Assembly: GCA_963815535.1 (NCBI GenBank) | Contig: CAWFGS010000002.1 | Span: 1 to 64,000 of the forward strand | DNA from: CAWFGS01 sp963815535 | Lineage (GTDB): Bacteria > Pseudomonadota > Alphaproteobacteria > Sphingomonadales > Sphingomonadaceae | DNA: 64,000 nt | Direction of reading: 5' to 3' | Shown here: positions 1 to 8,362 of the stretch, piece by piece | How positions within the stretch are numbered: position 1 is the stretch's first letter | How the letters are laid out: every line of letters starts with the position of its first letter | The notes under the pieces: generated by a model | What the model was told of the DNA's origin: nothing | What the model saw: the letters and a program-made list of their open reading frames with translations, nothing else | Databases searched by the model: none | Position numbers and translations under genes: made by a program

Positions 1-414
1 GGGATTCATTTTCCCAAGATAAGCCACTGGGATCATACGTTTTCGTGTTTGTCCCGTTTCGGACGTGCCCTATACCGTGCCCCCGATTTTTGACCTCCAA
101 AACTTGTCAAGCGAAAGAGAGTGCAACGAGCAGGCCAAATTCGCGAACTTTTGATCGACTGTCTGTTCAGGCTGCTAGGACGCTTTGGTCACCGAAAGTT
201 ATCTTAGGCTTCTACAGTGGCCGATCTACCCTCCCAAATGTTCTGCATGCTAAGCGCTGTTCTCTAACGTCCGTCCCTCGTGACACATTGTAAACATCCT
301 ATGAAAGGTCCGATCAGGGCTCATAGTCCAATGGCAGCTACTTGACCGGCAAACACCGTCCCGCCGGAAGGAGCGGCGGAACGGTGCTGTCTTGAGAAAG
401 TCAGATGCAATCCT
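1..414. other. No gene recognised at left edge
   Basis: An 82-codon open frame on the plus strand (45-293) has no recognisable features and an amino-acid composition typical of a chance frame. On the minus strand around 60-95 there are two GGGCACG repeats in a G-rich run. Such runs often lie between a tRNA-type attachment site and an integrase, but no tRNA end or integrase is visible here. I see nothing else in this stretch. Confidence 0.4.
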
Positions 415-927
415 TTACGCTGCGCGCAAAGTTTCGTCCCCTGGCGCACATTCACGCGGCGCTTCATACAGCGCGCGCAATTTGGTTTGTGCGGATTCGA
501 ACGCGTCTGGAAGGAACCGGCTGGGCTGCATTCCCGAGAAGACCAACTTACCGTCTTGAAACATTATCAACATATCGCATTTGTCTTTCACGATCATGAG
601 GTCGCCATTGGTGCAGATCGACAATTGCATATCCATGAACATCGCTACACGTCCGTCGCCGATCGCACTGGCAACGCTTATTGAGGTTGGTCCCGCCTCA
701 AAGTGCGAGGGATTGAAATTGAGGTAGATGAAATCGGCATCGTGCTCTTTGGCGCCATTTCCAAGCGGTCCGAGCTCCTCCTTACCTATCGGTTGACCGC
801 CACCGAACAATATGGCGGGTGAGCCATCCTCTGCAGTGCGATCTGGATAGAAGATATCATGCATCGCACCGACCCATTTCCGGATGGTTTCGTTCTGCTT
901 TTCCCAGACTTTCTTATTCATGTTCAT
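415..927 (-). CDS. Hypothetical protein, 170 aa
   Basis: I do not recognise a family. The start at 927 is supported by an AGGAA Shine-Dalgarno about 8 nt upstream; a second Met lies two codons on. There is no signal peptide and no membrane segment. The N-terminal third is polar and charged, followed by a central part with beta-type alternation (FIYLNFNPSHF, GRVAMFMDMQLSI) and a Cys pair near residues 105 and 117. It looks like a soluble cytoplasmic alpha/beta protein. It stands alone, facing away from the exported proteins at 1329 and 1822, and lies in the AT-richer left part of the window, so it is probably accessory. Confidence 0.55.
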   Translation of the reverse strand: MNMNKKVWEKQNETIRKWVGAMHDIFYPDRTAEDGSPAILFGGGQPIGKEELGPLGNGAKEHDADFIYLNFNPSHFEAGPTSISVASAIGDGRVAMFMDMQLSICTNGDLMIVKDKCDMLIMFQDGKLVFSGMQPSRFLPDAFESAQTKLRALYEAPRECAPGDETLRAA

Positions 928-1328
928 TTCCTTTTATTGCACTAGAATTTTCCCCCTCACTATCAGGAGGCAATCTTTCTTTTTCATAAACAGAACACTT
1001 CACTTGCTGAAATGCCGCCATTCAATGCGCATCCAGCCTACTCTTGGAGCTGCCGCACGGAAGGAGGCTAGCCGCTCAAAGCAATGAGGAAGGCTTCCCA
1101 AGCGCAATGTCGACGGTGTGCGATCCTAGCCAAATTGGGCCGGCGTTCACGCGCACCCAAGTTCGAACGTGGATGGCCTTCTCAATTATCGAAATAAGAA
1201 TCCGCAATAGAGCAAGTTCCGGCAGGTTGGCTTCTAGAGCAAGAACGTAGCCGCGAAGCTCCCGGCAAATTGCCTTTTGTTTATTCTTCCTATACCGTTT
1301 CTACAGCGAGGGCTTGAGGGGGCAATCC
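928..1328. other. Intergenic, no gene supported
   Basis: This 400-bp stretch separates the minus-strand 170-aa gene from the exported protein at 1329. Two short plus-strand open frames occur in it (884-1087, 1044-1250). Neither has a convincing ribosome-binding site or a protein-like composition. It presumably carries the divergent promoters, but I cannot point to clear -35/-10 boxes. Confidence 0.4.
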
Positions 1329-1793
1329 ATGATGAAAACGTGTTTCGCGTCGCTAATATTATTTTATGCAACAACTGCGGCTGCCACGCCGCCAGAGCCT
1401 AAAATGACAACATTCTATCTTGAATGCATGAAAGCTGGAGGTGTCCCCAGTTCCGTCTGGCGCGAGAAATTGCTGTATTATAAGGGGCCACAGTATTTTT
1501 TCTCGATCTGGACCCCGGATGTTGAGAATTCTGGGCAGCTGACACTCGATGTCGAATATGCCAATCTCCATCGTATTCCGCCGCCTCCCACGCCGCGAGT
1601 TGCGACGGTGAGCGTTAAGCTCGAGCCGGGACAATCGACGACGTTCGCATCTGATGAGGTCTATCTTGGTCGATCCCCTAGAGGCACGGACGAAATCGCT
1701 ATCGAATATTGCATCAAAGCGAGCCCAGTGATCGATTTAAGCAATTTGGGTTCCCTGCTTACCAAAGCGAACCTGCCAGCAATCGACAGATGA
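1329..1793 (+). CDS. Exported hypothetical protein, about 154 aa
   Basis: The N-terminus has a basic residue, the hydrophobic core FASLILFYATTAAA and a likely signal-peptidase I site before TPPEP, so the product should be exported to the periplasm. The mature part is beta-rich and proline-containing with two cysteines (ECMKAGG and IEYCIKAS) that could form a disulfide. I do not recognise a family. The ATG at 1329 is preceded by GGGGGC; the open frame extends upstream to a TTG at 1314. The gene ends 28 bp before the next exported protein, and the two are probably co-transcribed. Base composition is visibly AT-richer than the downstream core genes. Confidence 0.55.
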   Translation: MMKTCFASLILFYATTAAATPPEPKMTTFYLECMKAGGVPSSVWREKLLYYKGPQYFFSIWTPDVENSGQLTLDVEYANLHRIPPPPTPRVATVSVKLEPGQSTTFASDEVYLGRSPRGTDEIAIEYCIKASPVIDLSNLGSLLTKANLPAIDR

Positions 1794-1821
1794 CCCGAAA
1801 CTTGATGTGTAGGAAAATGGT

Positions 1822-3102
1822 ATGTTGGCACGAATGAAATCTGTCGCGATGGTGGCCGCTCTCTTTCCGGCTACGGTGTGGGCAGCGGAGTCTCCGCAAG
1901 AAGGTGGGGGAGCCAACAATAGGGTCCCCAGCTACAGTTATGAGACGACACGTGTTCTCGTGGGCGAATGTTTATTTGCGCAGAAAGATGAGACCAAGTC
2001 TGCGGCTCTAGTCGCGTCACTCGCTACTTTCGCCATTGATGCCGGGTTAAACTTGGTCAGCAGTGCGTTAAAGTCAGCTAGCGAAGGCGGTGTGAAGACA
2101 TTTACTGGCACCGGCAATTTCCGTTTTTCGGACGATAGCATCGATGGTGCTTGTATACAGGTGATTAGAGGCAGTTTCTTAGCAGACGGCACTGGCATCG
2201 CAGGTTCTCCTCATCCACGATGGGCTACTTCAATGGGGATAGGTAAGGCGCAGCTTGAAATCTTACGGAATGATCACCGTATGTATCTTTCACGGGCTCC
2301 CGATTTTTTGTTCGAGGGAAGAATGCGTAAAGCTAGCGAGGACGGGCGAATTTTTACAATACGCCCGCTATATACGGCCTTTGAGGAACCATACGAGAAA
2401 TCTTCGCTCGATCCACGCAGCGGAGCGCGTCATATCGCCTTGCTCTTTTCGTTTGTCACCCCTGGCAAGCAGCTGGATGCGGCTGAAAATCCTGGCGCCG
2501 AAGTGATCGTAGGCAAGATGGACAAAGGCACTCATATTAAGTTCGACTTTCCTTTGTCGGCAAAGGTTTATGACGAAAGCGAGGATGGTAGATCCAAATT
2601 AAATCTTTCGAAGGATTATGTCTCTTGGCCACAAGAAAGCAGGTGGTTCGATTTGGCTAAAGAGGACATCCAAGGGCCAATGACGGCTCGTGTTGTAGTG
2701 ACCGAAACAAGATCCGGAAGCGCGCTTTTTAAGTTCCTGTCGGGCGCTTTCGATGCTTCGTCCGAGGAGTTGAAAACATCGCTTGAACAGGTTTTGATCC
2801 CAGCCAGAAAGAAAGAAGCGCTGCTATTGGAACTGAATGCCGAAGCAGCATTGAATGATGCGGCGGATTTAGCGTTGATTACCGCGAATGATAGTTTGCA
2901 AGAATGTGCGCTTGCACCTGCCGGCGAAGATTACGAGAAACGCAAGCTAAGGTTTGAAAAGTCACAGGCTGCTGGTTCTGAGCAAGGCGCTGCTAACAGG
3001 GCTTTCATTGCGGCCTCACGACCAGCTCCGTTTTCTATAATCATCACGGCATCTAACGATGCTGGTGTTTCCGCGAAATGTGAAACAGCGATGACCATCT
3101 AA
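1822..3102 (+). CDS. Exported hypothetical protein, 426 aa
   Basis: A cleavable signal peptide is evident (MLARMKSVAMVAALFPATVWA, then AESPQ). The next segment has a hydrophobic stretch ALVASLATFAIDAGLNLVSSAL near residues 60-82 that could be a membrane-active or buried helix. The rest is mixed alpha/beta, with a repetitive Ala/Glu-rich helical part near 320-390 and four or more cysteines. I recognise no family. An AGGA ribosome site precedes the ATG. Together with the preceding exported protein it forms a probable two-gene unit. Codon use is AT-richer than the core of the window, consistent with acquisition. Confidence 0.55.
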   Translation: MLARMKSVAMVAALFPATVWAAESPQEGGGANNRVPSYSYETTRVLVGECLFAQKDETKSAALVASLATFAIDAGLNLVSSALKSASEGGVKTFTGTGNFRFSDDSIDGACIQVIRGSFLADGTGIAGSPHPRWATSMGIGKAQLEILRNDHRMYLSRAPDFLFEGRMRKASEDGRIFTIRPLYTAFEEPYEKSSLDPRSGARHIALLFSFVTPGKQLDAAENPGAEVIVGKMDKGTHIKFDFPLSAKVYDESEDGRSKLNLSKDYVSWPQESRWFDLAKEDIQGPMTARVVVTETRSGSALFKFLSGAFDASSEELKTSLEQVLIPARKKEALLLELNAEAALNDAADLALITANDSLQECALAPAGEDYEKRKLRFEKSQAAGSEQGAANRAFIAASRPAPFSIIITASNDAGVSAKCETAMTI

Positions 3103-3298
3103 CGGCTGCTTTCATTATTCTAGTTTTTCGAACTAACCGGTATGGATTACTGCGCAGCAAGCATTCTTCGTCCTACAGTTTCCATACAAAACAGCGGCTG
3201 TAAAACTGAAAATTTTGATCGACGTCGGATGGCCTCACATTTGCATGTGTAGATGCATCGGTAGATTGCGCCGATGAGTCCGCAGACGAGAACACATC

Positions 3299-3509
3299 AT
3301 GTCCGGGAAGAATGGGCTTGTGCACGAACCGTGTTATGCGTCAATCATCGGTAGTAGCTTACTGGGTCAGTTTGGCTGGGCCATCTATTCTGCGGTCTTC
3401 AATATTGTCGCTGTTTCGGTTGTTTGCCACTCAGCTTGAGCTGAAAGATCAAAGGCTCTTTGGCGCCAGCGAACTTGAGGCCGCTCGTCATTTTGTGTTC
3501 GGTTTATAG
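3299..3509 (+). pseudogene. Possible broken small membrane-protein gene
   Basis: An ATG at 3299 opens a 46-codon frame with a hydrophobic stretch (LLGQFGWAIYSAVFNIVAV) that stops near 3439. The next frame continues with a charged, protein-like tail (ELKDQRLFGASELEAARHF) to a stop at 3509. One frameshift near 3430 would join the two into a single small membrane protein. It could equally be non-coding. The remaining DNA between 3103 and 3563 shows nothing else. Confidence 0.2.
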
Positions 3510-3563
3510 CATCCGCTCGTTAACGACATCCTGAGCTTACATAAAGCGGGGCTGCGATTGTCC

Positions 3564-4121
3564 TTATTTGTTCTCGGCTTCTTCGTCCAAGGTTAGCGCA
3601 TCGATCGCTTCTACGCATTTTTGAGCCTCAACCTGTGCAAGTTCGGCAAAGAACCTCGCGTGTTGCATCCGGGACTGATCCATTCCAATCGAGCCGCTCA
3701 CGAGATCTCGCAGTCTTTCGGTTGCGATCCTCATGTCGCGCAGCATATCGAATGACAACCACAACGCGTTTTCATACGGGAGCGTAGCGGAAAAGATCTC
3801 TGGTATATCGGACGGCGGGTTACCCTCGGGAACCTCGCCTTGTTTTACGCCGTTCAAGGACATTTCCACAAAAGGCACCAAGACCGGCTTCTTTCCATCC
3901 TCATTGAAGCCGGTCGATAGGATCAATGCACTATAGGAACGCGGCACGATGGTCACGTTCTCGGCGAAGTTTCCCGTCAACGCCAAGGTGGAAAGCTCGG
4001 GAAGCTTAGACTGATTGTCCTGTGACGATTGTTGGTCGGCCTTTTTGAGGCGACGCGGTTTTTGCGCAACCGGTTTCTTGGCTAAACCCTTTCTGGCGGC
4101 CGACGGTTTTTCGGAGTTCAT
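3564..4121 (-). CDS. Hypothetical protein, 185 aa, last gene of nitrilase operon
   Basis: The first 35 residues are Lys/Ala/Arg-rich and look disordered (for example ARKGLAKKPVAQKPRRLKK), possibly binding nucleic acid. The body from about residue 45 is a compact alpha/beta sequence, with a helical C-terminus rich in Glu and Ala (about 140-185). I recognise no family. Its start overlaps the stop of the preceding gene by 4 nt (positions 4118-4121), which indicates translational coupling to the winged-helix protein. It is thus the third gene of a minus-strand unit headed by the nitrilase-like enzyme. Confidence 0.65.
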   Translation of the reverse strand: MNSEKPSAARKGLAKKPVAQKPRRLKKADQQSSQDNQSKLPELSTLALTGNFAENVTIVPRSYSALILSTGFNEDGKKPVLVPFVEMSLNGVKQGEVPEGNPPSDIPEIFSATLPYENALWLSFDMLRDMRIATERLRDLVSGSIGMDQSRMQHARFFAELAQVEAQKCVEAIDALTLDEEAENK

Positions 4122-4909
4122 ACGAGCGCTCCAACCAACAATTGCTTCGGCGGTTCGGCAAGCAGGATCATTGGATCGTAGCTCTCGGATACGCGATCAC
4201 TGCGGGTTCTATCCGACCCGACCAATTTCTCCTGCAGATCGTCCTTATGCACATAGTGAAAATAGCGGCCCGCTGAAGACTTCGTAAACTGTTCGAACGC
4301 ATCCAAGGTGTCGCTGGAAAGGAGCCTTGTCAAATAGCTCACCTCGATCGTTTGGCGTTCGGGCGCCCTGTCATCAATCGCGGCCAAGCCTTCGTGCGTA
4401 AGCGAGTAACTCACTTCGCGTCCTTTGATAGAGCGGCGAACCAGCCCATTTATGATAAGCGGGGACATAACCTGAGTTAGATTCGAGTCCTTTAGTCCGG
4501 TCATCCTCTTGAGTAATTTGCGAGACGTTTCGACGTTCTGGGCGCGAAGCGATGCGAGTATCGCCACTGCGTGCTTTCCGCTTAACGGATCATGAGCACG
4601 CGCAGATTCAGCAGCCATCAAAGACACGTGTAACAGTTCCAAAAATCCCTCGAGCTTGATCGACAATGGATTTTCGAGGCGAGCGGTGGCACGCGATAGC
4701 AGATCCATCCATCCTATAAGCTCTTCGTCATTTCTGCGATCGTTTATGGCTCGCCAAACCCAGGACTTCAAAGCGGTATAGACCGCTTCGTGCCCGGCCT
4801 TGCCTTTACGTTTAAACGTCTCCCTTACGGTTTCAGCCGCTTCCGCCATCGAAGCTTCGCCGTAGGCGATCGCGTCCAATCCAATGCTAAAACTCATTTG
4901 ACACTCCAA
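4118..4909 (-). CDS. Winged-helix (MarR/IclR-like) protein, 263 aa
   Basis: Residues about 105-180 read as a winged helix-turn-helix: a helix with LLKRMTGLKDSNLTQVMSPL as the DNA-reading unit, then NGLVRRSIKGREVSYSLTHEG as the beta-hairpin wing, ending in the 'T-x-x-G' typical of MarR-type folds. The N-terminal 100 residues are helical, and the C-terminal 80 form an unassigned domain that may bind a ligand or partner. It sits 62 bp downstream of the nitrilase-like gene and overlaps the next gene by 4 nt. It may regulate the island or be a DNA-binding subunit of the system; the sequence alone does not decide. Confidence 0.7.
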   Translation of the reverse strand: MECQMSFSIGLDAIAYGEASMAEAAETVRETFKRKGKAGHEAVYTALKSWVWRAINDRRNDEELIGWMDLLSRATARLENPLSIKLEGFLELLHVSLMAAESARAHDPLSGKHAVAILASLRAQNVETSRKLLKRMTGLKDSNLTQVMSPLIINGLVRRSIKGREVSYSLTHEGLAAIDDRAPERQTIEVSYLTRLLSSDTLDAFEQFTKSSAGRYFHYVHKDDLQEKLVGSDRTRSDRVSESYDPMILLAEPPKQLLVGALV

Positions 4910-4971
4910 TCAGAAATTTTATCGACCTTAAACGATATAAAGCTTCAGGACCATTTAATTTCCTGAACGGC

Positions 4972-6294
4972 TCAGCCAAACTTTTCCTCACTGCGCCGAA
5001 GTTTCAACGTCCTGATAGAAAACGGGCTATTCTCCTGAAAACCAGCGTTATTGCTGGCTTTTGGAATGACCCAACCGACATTCGGTCCATTTTCCAGACT
5101 AGTTTCGCGCTGCTGCACGACGAAGGCATTGCATCCGGTGTCGGCGCGCATTGCATAAGCGTTCCCTTCATGACCTTTTAATGCCGATGTCGTTCCAAGG
5201 GATGCAATTAGCAAAAGATCTATGTCCAAACCCAAAAAAGGCACGTCGATATCGGTTACGTCGCAAAAGTCGCTGCATATTGCGAAAGACACGATGGCAT
5301 CGGGAGTTACTAGGATCCGGACCACGCGATCAGGAATGTTCGCCTCGGTCACTCCGCCGCCGACAAAACTGCTTATCTTGTTATACCGCAGACGCTCTCG
5401 CCCGGAACGGTCAAGGATGCTCATCGTATTTCGCAGTTTTCCGTCCACTTCCGTATGCCAACTGCCAGCGCAAATTATTGCCGGGCCCAAAAGCATTTCC
5501 CCTTCTTCGGAAGCTGCACGTAATTGGTCCATGAGGTCGACGAGCCGTTCGGGAGGCATCATCAACTCCGGGAAAACCTGCGCAAAAAGCGGCTGCTTAA
5601 AAGCTTCGCTCACCTGTTTGTTCAAAACGGGCAGGGGGCAGGCGTTTTTAAGATCAGTCACTCGCCACCCATCAGGCGTGTTTCCGCCCTCAACGCTTTC
5701 ACCCGGGAAAAGGCCCGCCCCGACGTTGATTTGACGTTCTGGTCCTACCGAGGCAATCAGATTGTTGTCAAAGTCAACGACAACGTCGAAATCGTCCTTG
5801 ATGCGTTTTGGTATAATTGCGTGGTTCGGTAAGGCTCGTTTGACGAAGCCAGCGCCCGGACCGGGGTGGGGTCCAAGTTTTTTGGCGTTTCTGAGCGGTA
5901 TGACGAACGCTTGGTATTTTTCGCTCAGGAACCTATCCGGCCCTGAGCCAAAAACGTAGAAACGCCGCAGCTGCGTGAGTTTTCGGTCCAGCGCGCGCAA
6001 CTGACCTGCGATCGACAGCGCGGTAGCTGCCCAGTCCCGGCCTATAGCCCAGACAAGATGGCCAGATTCGAGCTCATCGAAGTAGGCTTCCATAGCCTCC
6101 ACTATTTGGGCATCGTCCAGGTTGCGGAACGCAATTTTCAGGTCGCGCGGTCCATTGGCAAGTAACATCCAGAGTTGGGCAGCTGCATCTGCGAAATTAT
6201 CATCAGTCGAAAGGTTTTCCGGCCTCGTTCCGGACGCCCCGGCCTCGACCGACTTCGACCATTCTCGCAAAGCCTTGTTTGCCGTCACAGCCAC
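4972..6294 (-). CDS. Nitrilase-superfamily (C-N hydrolase) protein, 440 aa
   Basis: The C-terminal 230 residues carry the three nitrilase-fold signatures in order: Glu243 in FPELMMP, Lys306 in RLRYNKIS, and Cys340 in SFAICSDFC, so the Glu-Lys-Cys catalytic triad is intact. Family members hydrolyse nitriles or amides, or transfer acyl groups; the substrate here is unknown. The N-terminal 200 residues are a helical extension not found in stand-alone nitrilases (usual length near 280-330). Start is GTG at 6294, preceded by GGAAG. The gene heads a three-gene unit and lies 214 bp after the receiver-domain gene on the same strand. Nitrilase domains occur in known antiphage proteins such as the class 1 defence reverse transcriptases, so an effector role is possible. 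Confidence 0.75.
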   Translation of the reverse strand: MAVTANKALREWSKSVEAGASGTRPENLSTDDNFADAAAQLWMLLANGPRDLKIAFRNLDDAQIVEAMEAYFDELESGHLVWAIGRDWAATALSIAGQLRALDRKLTQLRRFYVFGSGPDRFLSEKYQAFVIPLRNAKKLGPHPGPGAGFVKRALPNHAIIPKRIKDDFDVVVDFDNNLIASVGPERQINVGAGLFPGESVEGGNTPDGWRVTDLKNACPLPVLNKQVSEAFKQPLFAQVFPELMMPPERLVDLMDQLRAASEEGEMLLGPAIICAGSWHTEVDGKLRNTMSILDRSGRERLRYNKISSFVGGGVTEANIPDRVVRILVTPDAIVSFAICSDFCDVTDIDVPFLGLDIDLLLIASLGTTSALKGHEGNAYAMRADTGCNAFVVQQRETSLENGPNVGWVIPKASNNAGFQENSPFSIRTLKLRRSEEKFG

Positions 6295-6508
6295 GCCTCT
6301 TCCATCCTTTATAAGAACGATGCACCAAGCATCGAATTTAAGAAACTTAAACGTCGAACATAGGTCGCTACTATCTGAAGGTCGTTTTACAGGACGCGAG
6401 CGTCAATTGTCGGATAGTGTGGTCGGTCAGCGGATCGATCAATGTTTCAAATCCGAACGGCGAGAAATATGGCGCAGACCTTTTTGCGAACGTTTCCAGT
6501 TTTGAAAA

Positions 6509-8362
6509 TCAAGCGTCGATGAAGTCCACCCCTATGCGCGATTGATGCTTTCCTGCTTCGTTCAAATACCGTTCGGCGAAGCCTCGTCGCAATTGTGCCA
6601 CCACCTTGAAACCTCGTTTCGTCGTCAGTCCATCCACACAATCCTTATCGGTTTGGACTACATCGGTGCCGACGTCCTGGGCGGGAGGCGTTATGGTTTC
6701 CAAACCGGGATCTTTGCCCGCTCCGGAATTTTGGATCCAGTCTATGTCTTCCAAAAACATCGCTATGATACTGCGTTCCTGATCATTATTTGTCGTCACC
6801 GCGGTTCCGTCCGGCAGCAGCATCCGGTGAAGCGTCAATTGTTTCGTTTTTGCGCCGAGAATGCGGCAGGTTAGCGTCCTGCCATTGTGTTCGAACATTA
6901 TCTTCTCACCCGGAGTGTTCACGCCGTCGCCGCTTTCCGGCTGCAAGTGCGCGACGAGCATGAACGATGGGTTCGGTTGCCTTCCAGGCACCAGATCGCA
7001 GGCGGGACTGGTGCATACATAGAACTTGTCATTCGCTCCGTCGTGCAAGATGGAACCCGTGGTGATGTGTGCGCCTCTGAAGCCATCGCTCGCCATAAAA
7101 GCGTTGACCCGTGGGACAATTGTCTTGTTCCAATCCGCCTTTTGGTCGTCGGGCAGGTTTGCGAGCAGTTTCGCTCTCGCGTGCCTACGCGTTTCGTCAC
7201 CTTCGGGCTGGGTCCGCTTGACGTTGATCAATTCCTTGAAAACCTCACGCCCGGTTTCCGCCACCTGTCGATGCTCGCTCAACCTCCTGCGAATTAGGTC
7301 AATAAACCTGTCCGTCAGGTCTTCTACTTTGCCCGAGATCTCGTTGTCATCGAAATCGTCCTTTACCGCTTCTTCTTCGCTCAACAGATACAGACCCAGG
7401 CCAAGACAGAGTTCTTCGTCCATCCAATCACCCGAACTTCCCAGCGCGTCGAGTTCGAGCGCATTCTGGATTTCCGACAGCATGAGCCGATAGTAGTTCG
7501 GCCTCCACGCCAACAGGGCGTCGGACAGGTAGTCCCAGACCTGCTGCCCTTCGCTGCGTTCGTCACTGTCGTCGTCATTCTTCGAACTGACCTTGTTGAG
7601 AATGGCGACGAACGACCTTCCTGCATGCACCCATAGCGGCCCTTGACCAGAAACGTCGCAGCGCATCTCGAGCGGCGCGTCCGAAAGTCTTATCTCATCG
7701 CCGAGGAGTTCGCGCAGATGGCGATGACCGATCATTTGGCCTACTGTTTGAGTCATGCCGTTACCGATCTCGTTCGTATGATCGGTGACGATTGCCCTTG
7801 CTTCTCGCATCCATCCCGGCTTGCCGGTCCGGACGAACTCGGCGAGCTGGTCCACCGATGGAACGAACATCGATGCGTCGATTGCATCGTTGATCTGGTC
7901 TTGCATGGCCTGATCAATAGGCTCGTCGGGCGCGGTTACCGGCGTGCCGTGCATAACTGCCGCCGCTCGCACGGCGACATTTTTGATCTGCGGCTCTTCG
8001 GTGTAAAGGATGACCAAATTGAAATGGTCGGATTCCGCAAGCTTACGCAAAATCTCGAGCGACTTCGTTCCCTTGTCCTTCAGATGATAGTCAAGGACTA
8101 TCAGATCGCTTTTTCTCAATTTCTCGGCCAGATCCGTAAGTTTTCCATCTGAAGACTTGACGTTCTGAATGTCGCAAACCAACCCTAGCGAATGAAAGAA
8201 CGTATACAGTCGGCGCGCCCTTTCAGCCTGTGTGAAGCTGTCGTCGTTCACTTCCGCATAAGTGGGAAATTCGTCGTCTATCAAGACGGCTGTCCGGATG
8301 GCGTCGTCACGGAAGCTCCGCACGATATGGGCATCGTAGGTTGGAATGTCGCGCTGTGTCAT
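6509..8362 (-). CDS. Receiver-domain protein with large C-terminal region, 617 aa
   Basis: Residues about 20-140 form a response-regulator receiver domain. The acidic pair is Asp29-Asp30 (AVLIDDEF), the predicted phospho-acceptor is Asp91 (LIVLDYHLKDKG), and the switch Thr is Thr121 (LVILYTEEP). The remaining 475 residues match no output domain I know: no helix-turn-helix is evident, there is an acidic helical middle (about 300-370), and a later part has the Cys pair in FYVCTSPACDLVPG. The ATG directly follows the TGA of the upstream kinase/ATPase gene with no gap, so the two are translationally coupled. The pair reads as kinase plus cognate regulator inside a methyltransferase/Vsr island. 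Confidence 0.75.
   Translation of the reverse strand: MTQRDIPTYDAHIVRSFRDDAIRTAVLIDDEFPTYAEVNDDSFTQAERARRLYTFFHSLGLVCDIQNVKSSDGKLTDLAEKLRKSDLIVLDYHLKDKGTKSLEILRKLAESDHFNLVILYTEEPQIKNVAVRAAAVMHGTPVTAPDEPIDQAMQDQINDAIDASMFVPSVDQLAEFVRTGKPGWMREARAIVTDHTNEIGNGMTQTVGQMIGHRHLRELLGDEIRLSDAPLEMRCDVSGQGPLWVHAGRSFVAILNKVSSKNDDDSDERSEGQQVWDYLSDALLAWRPNYYRLMLSEIQNALELDALGSSGDWMDEELCLGLGLYLLSEEEAVKDDFDDNEISGKVEDLTDRFIDLIRRRLSEHRQVAETGREVFKELINVKRTQPEGDETRRHARAKLLANLPDDQKADWNKTIVPRVNAFMASDGFRGAHITTGSILHDGANDKFYVCTSPACDLVPGRQPNPSFMLVAHLQPESGDGVNTPGEKIMFEHNGRTLTCRILGAKTKQLTLHRMLLPDGTAVTTNNDQERSIIAMFLEDIDWIQNSGAGKDPGLETITPPAQDVGTDVVQTDKDCVDGLTTKRGFKVVAQLRRGFAERYLNEAGKHQSRIGVDFIDA

Noticed and set aside
60..95. 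G-rich GGGCACG repeats on the minus strand as the remnant of an integrase attachment region
   Set aside because: No tRNA 3' end, no integrase sequence and no matching direct repeat elsewhere in the window could be found.
415..684. Plus-strand open frames at 405-599 and 487-684
   Set aside because: They lie opposite the better-supported minus-strand 170-aa gene and have no ribosome sites.
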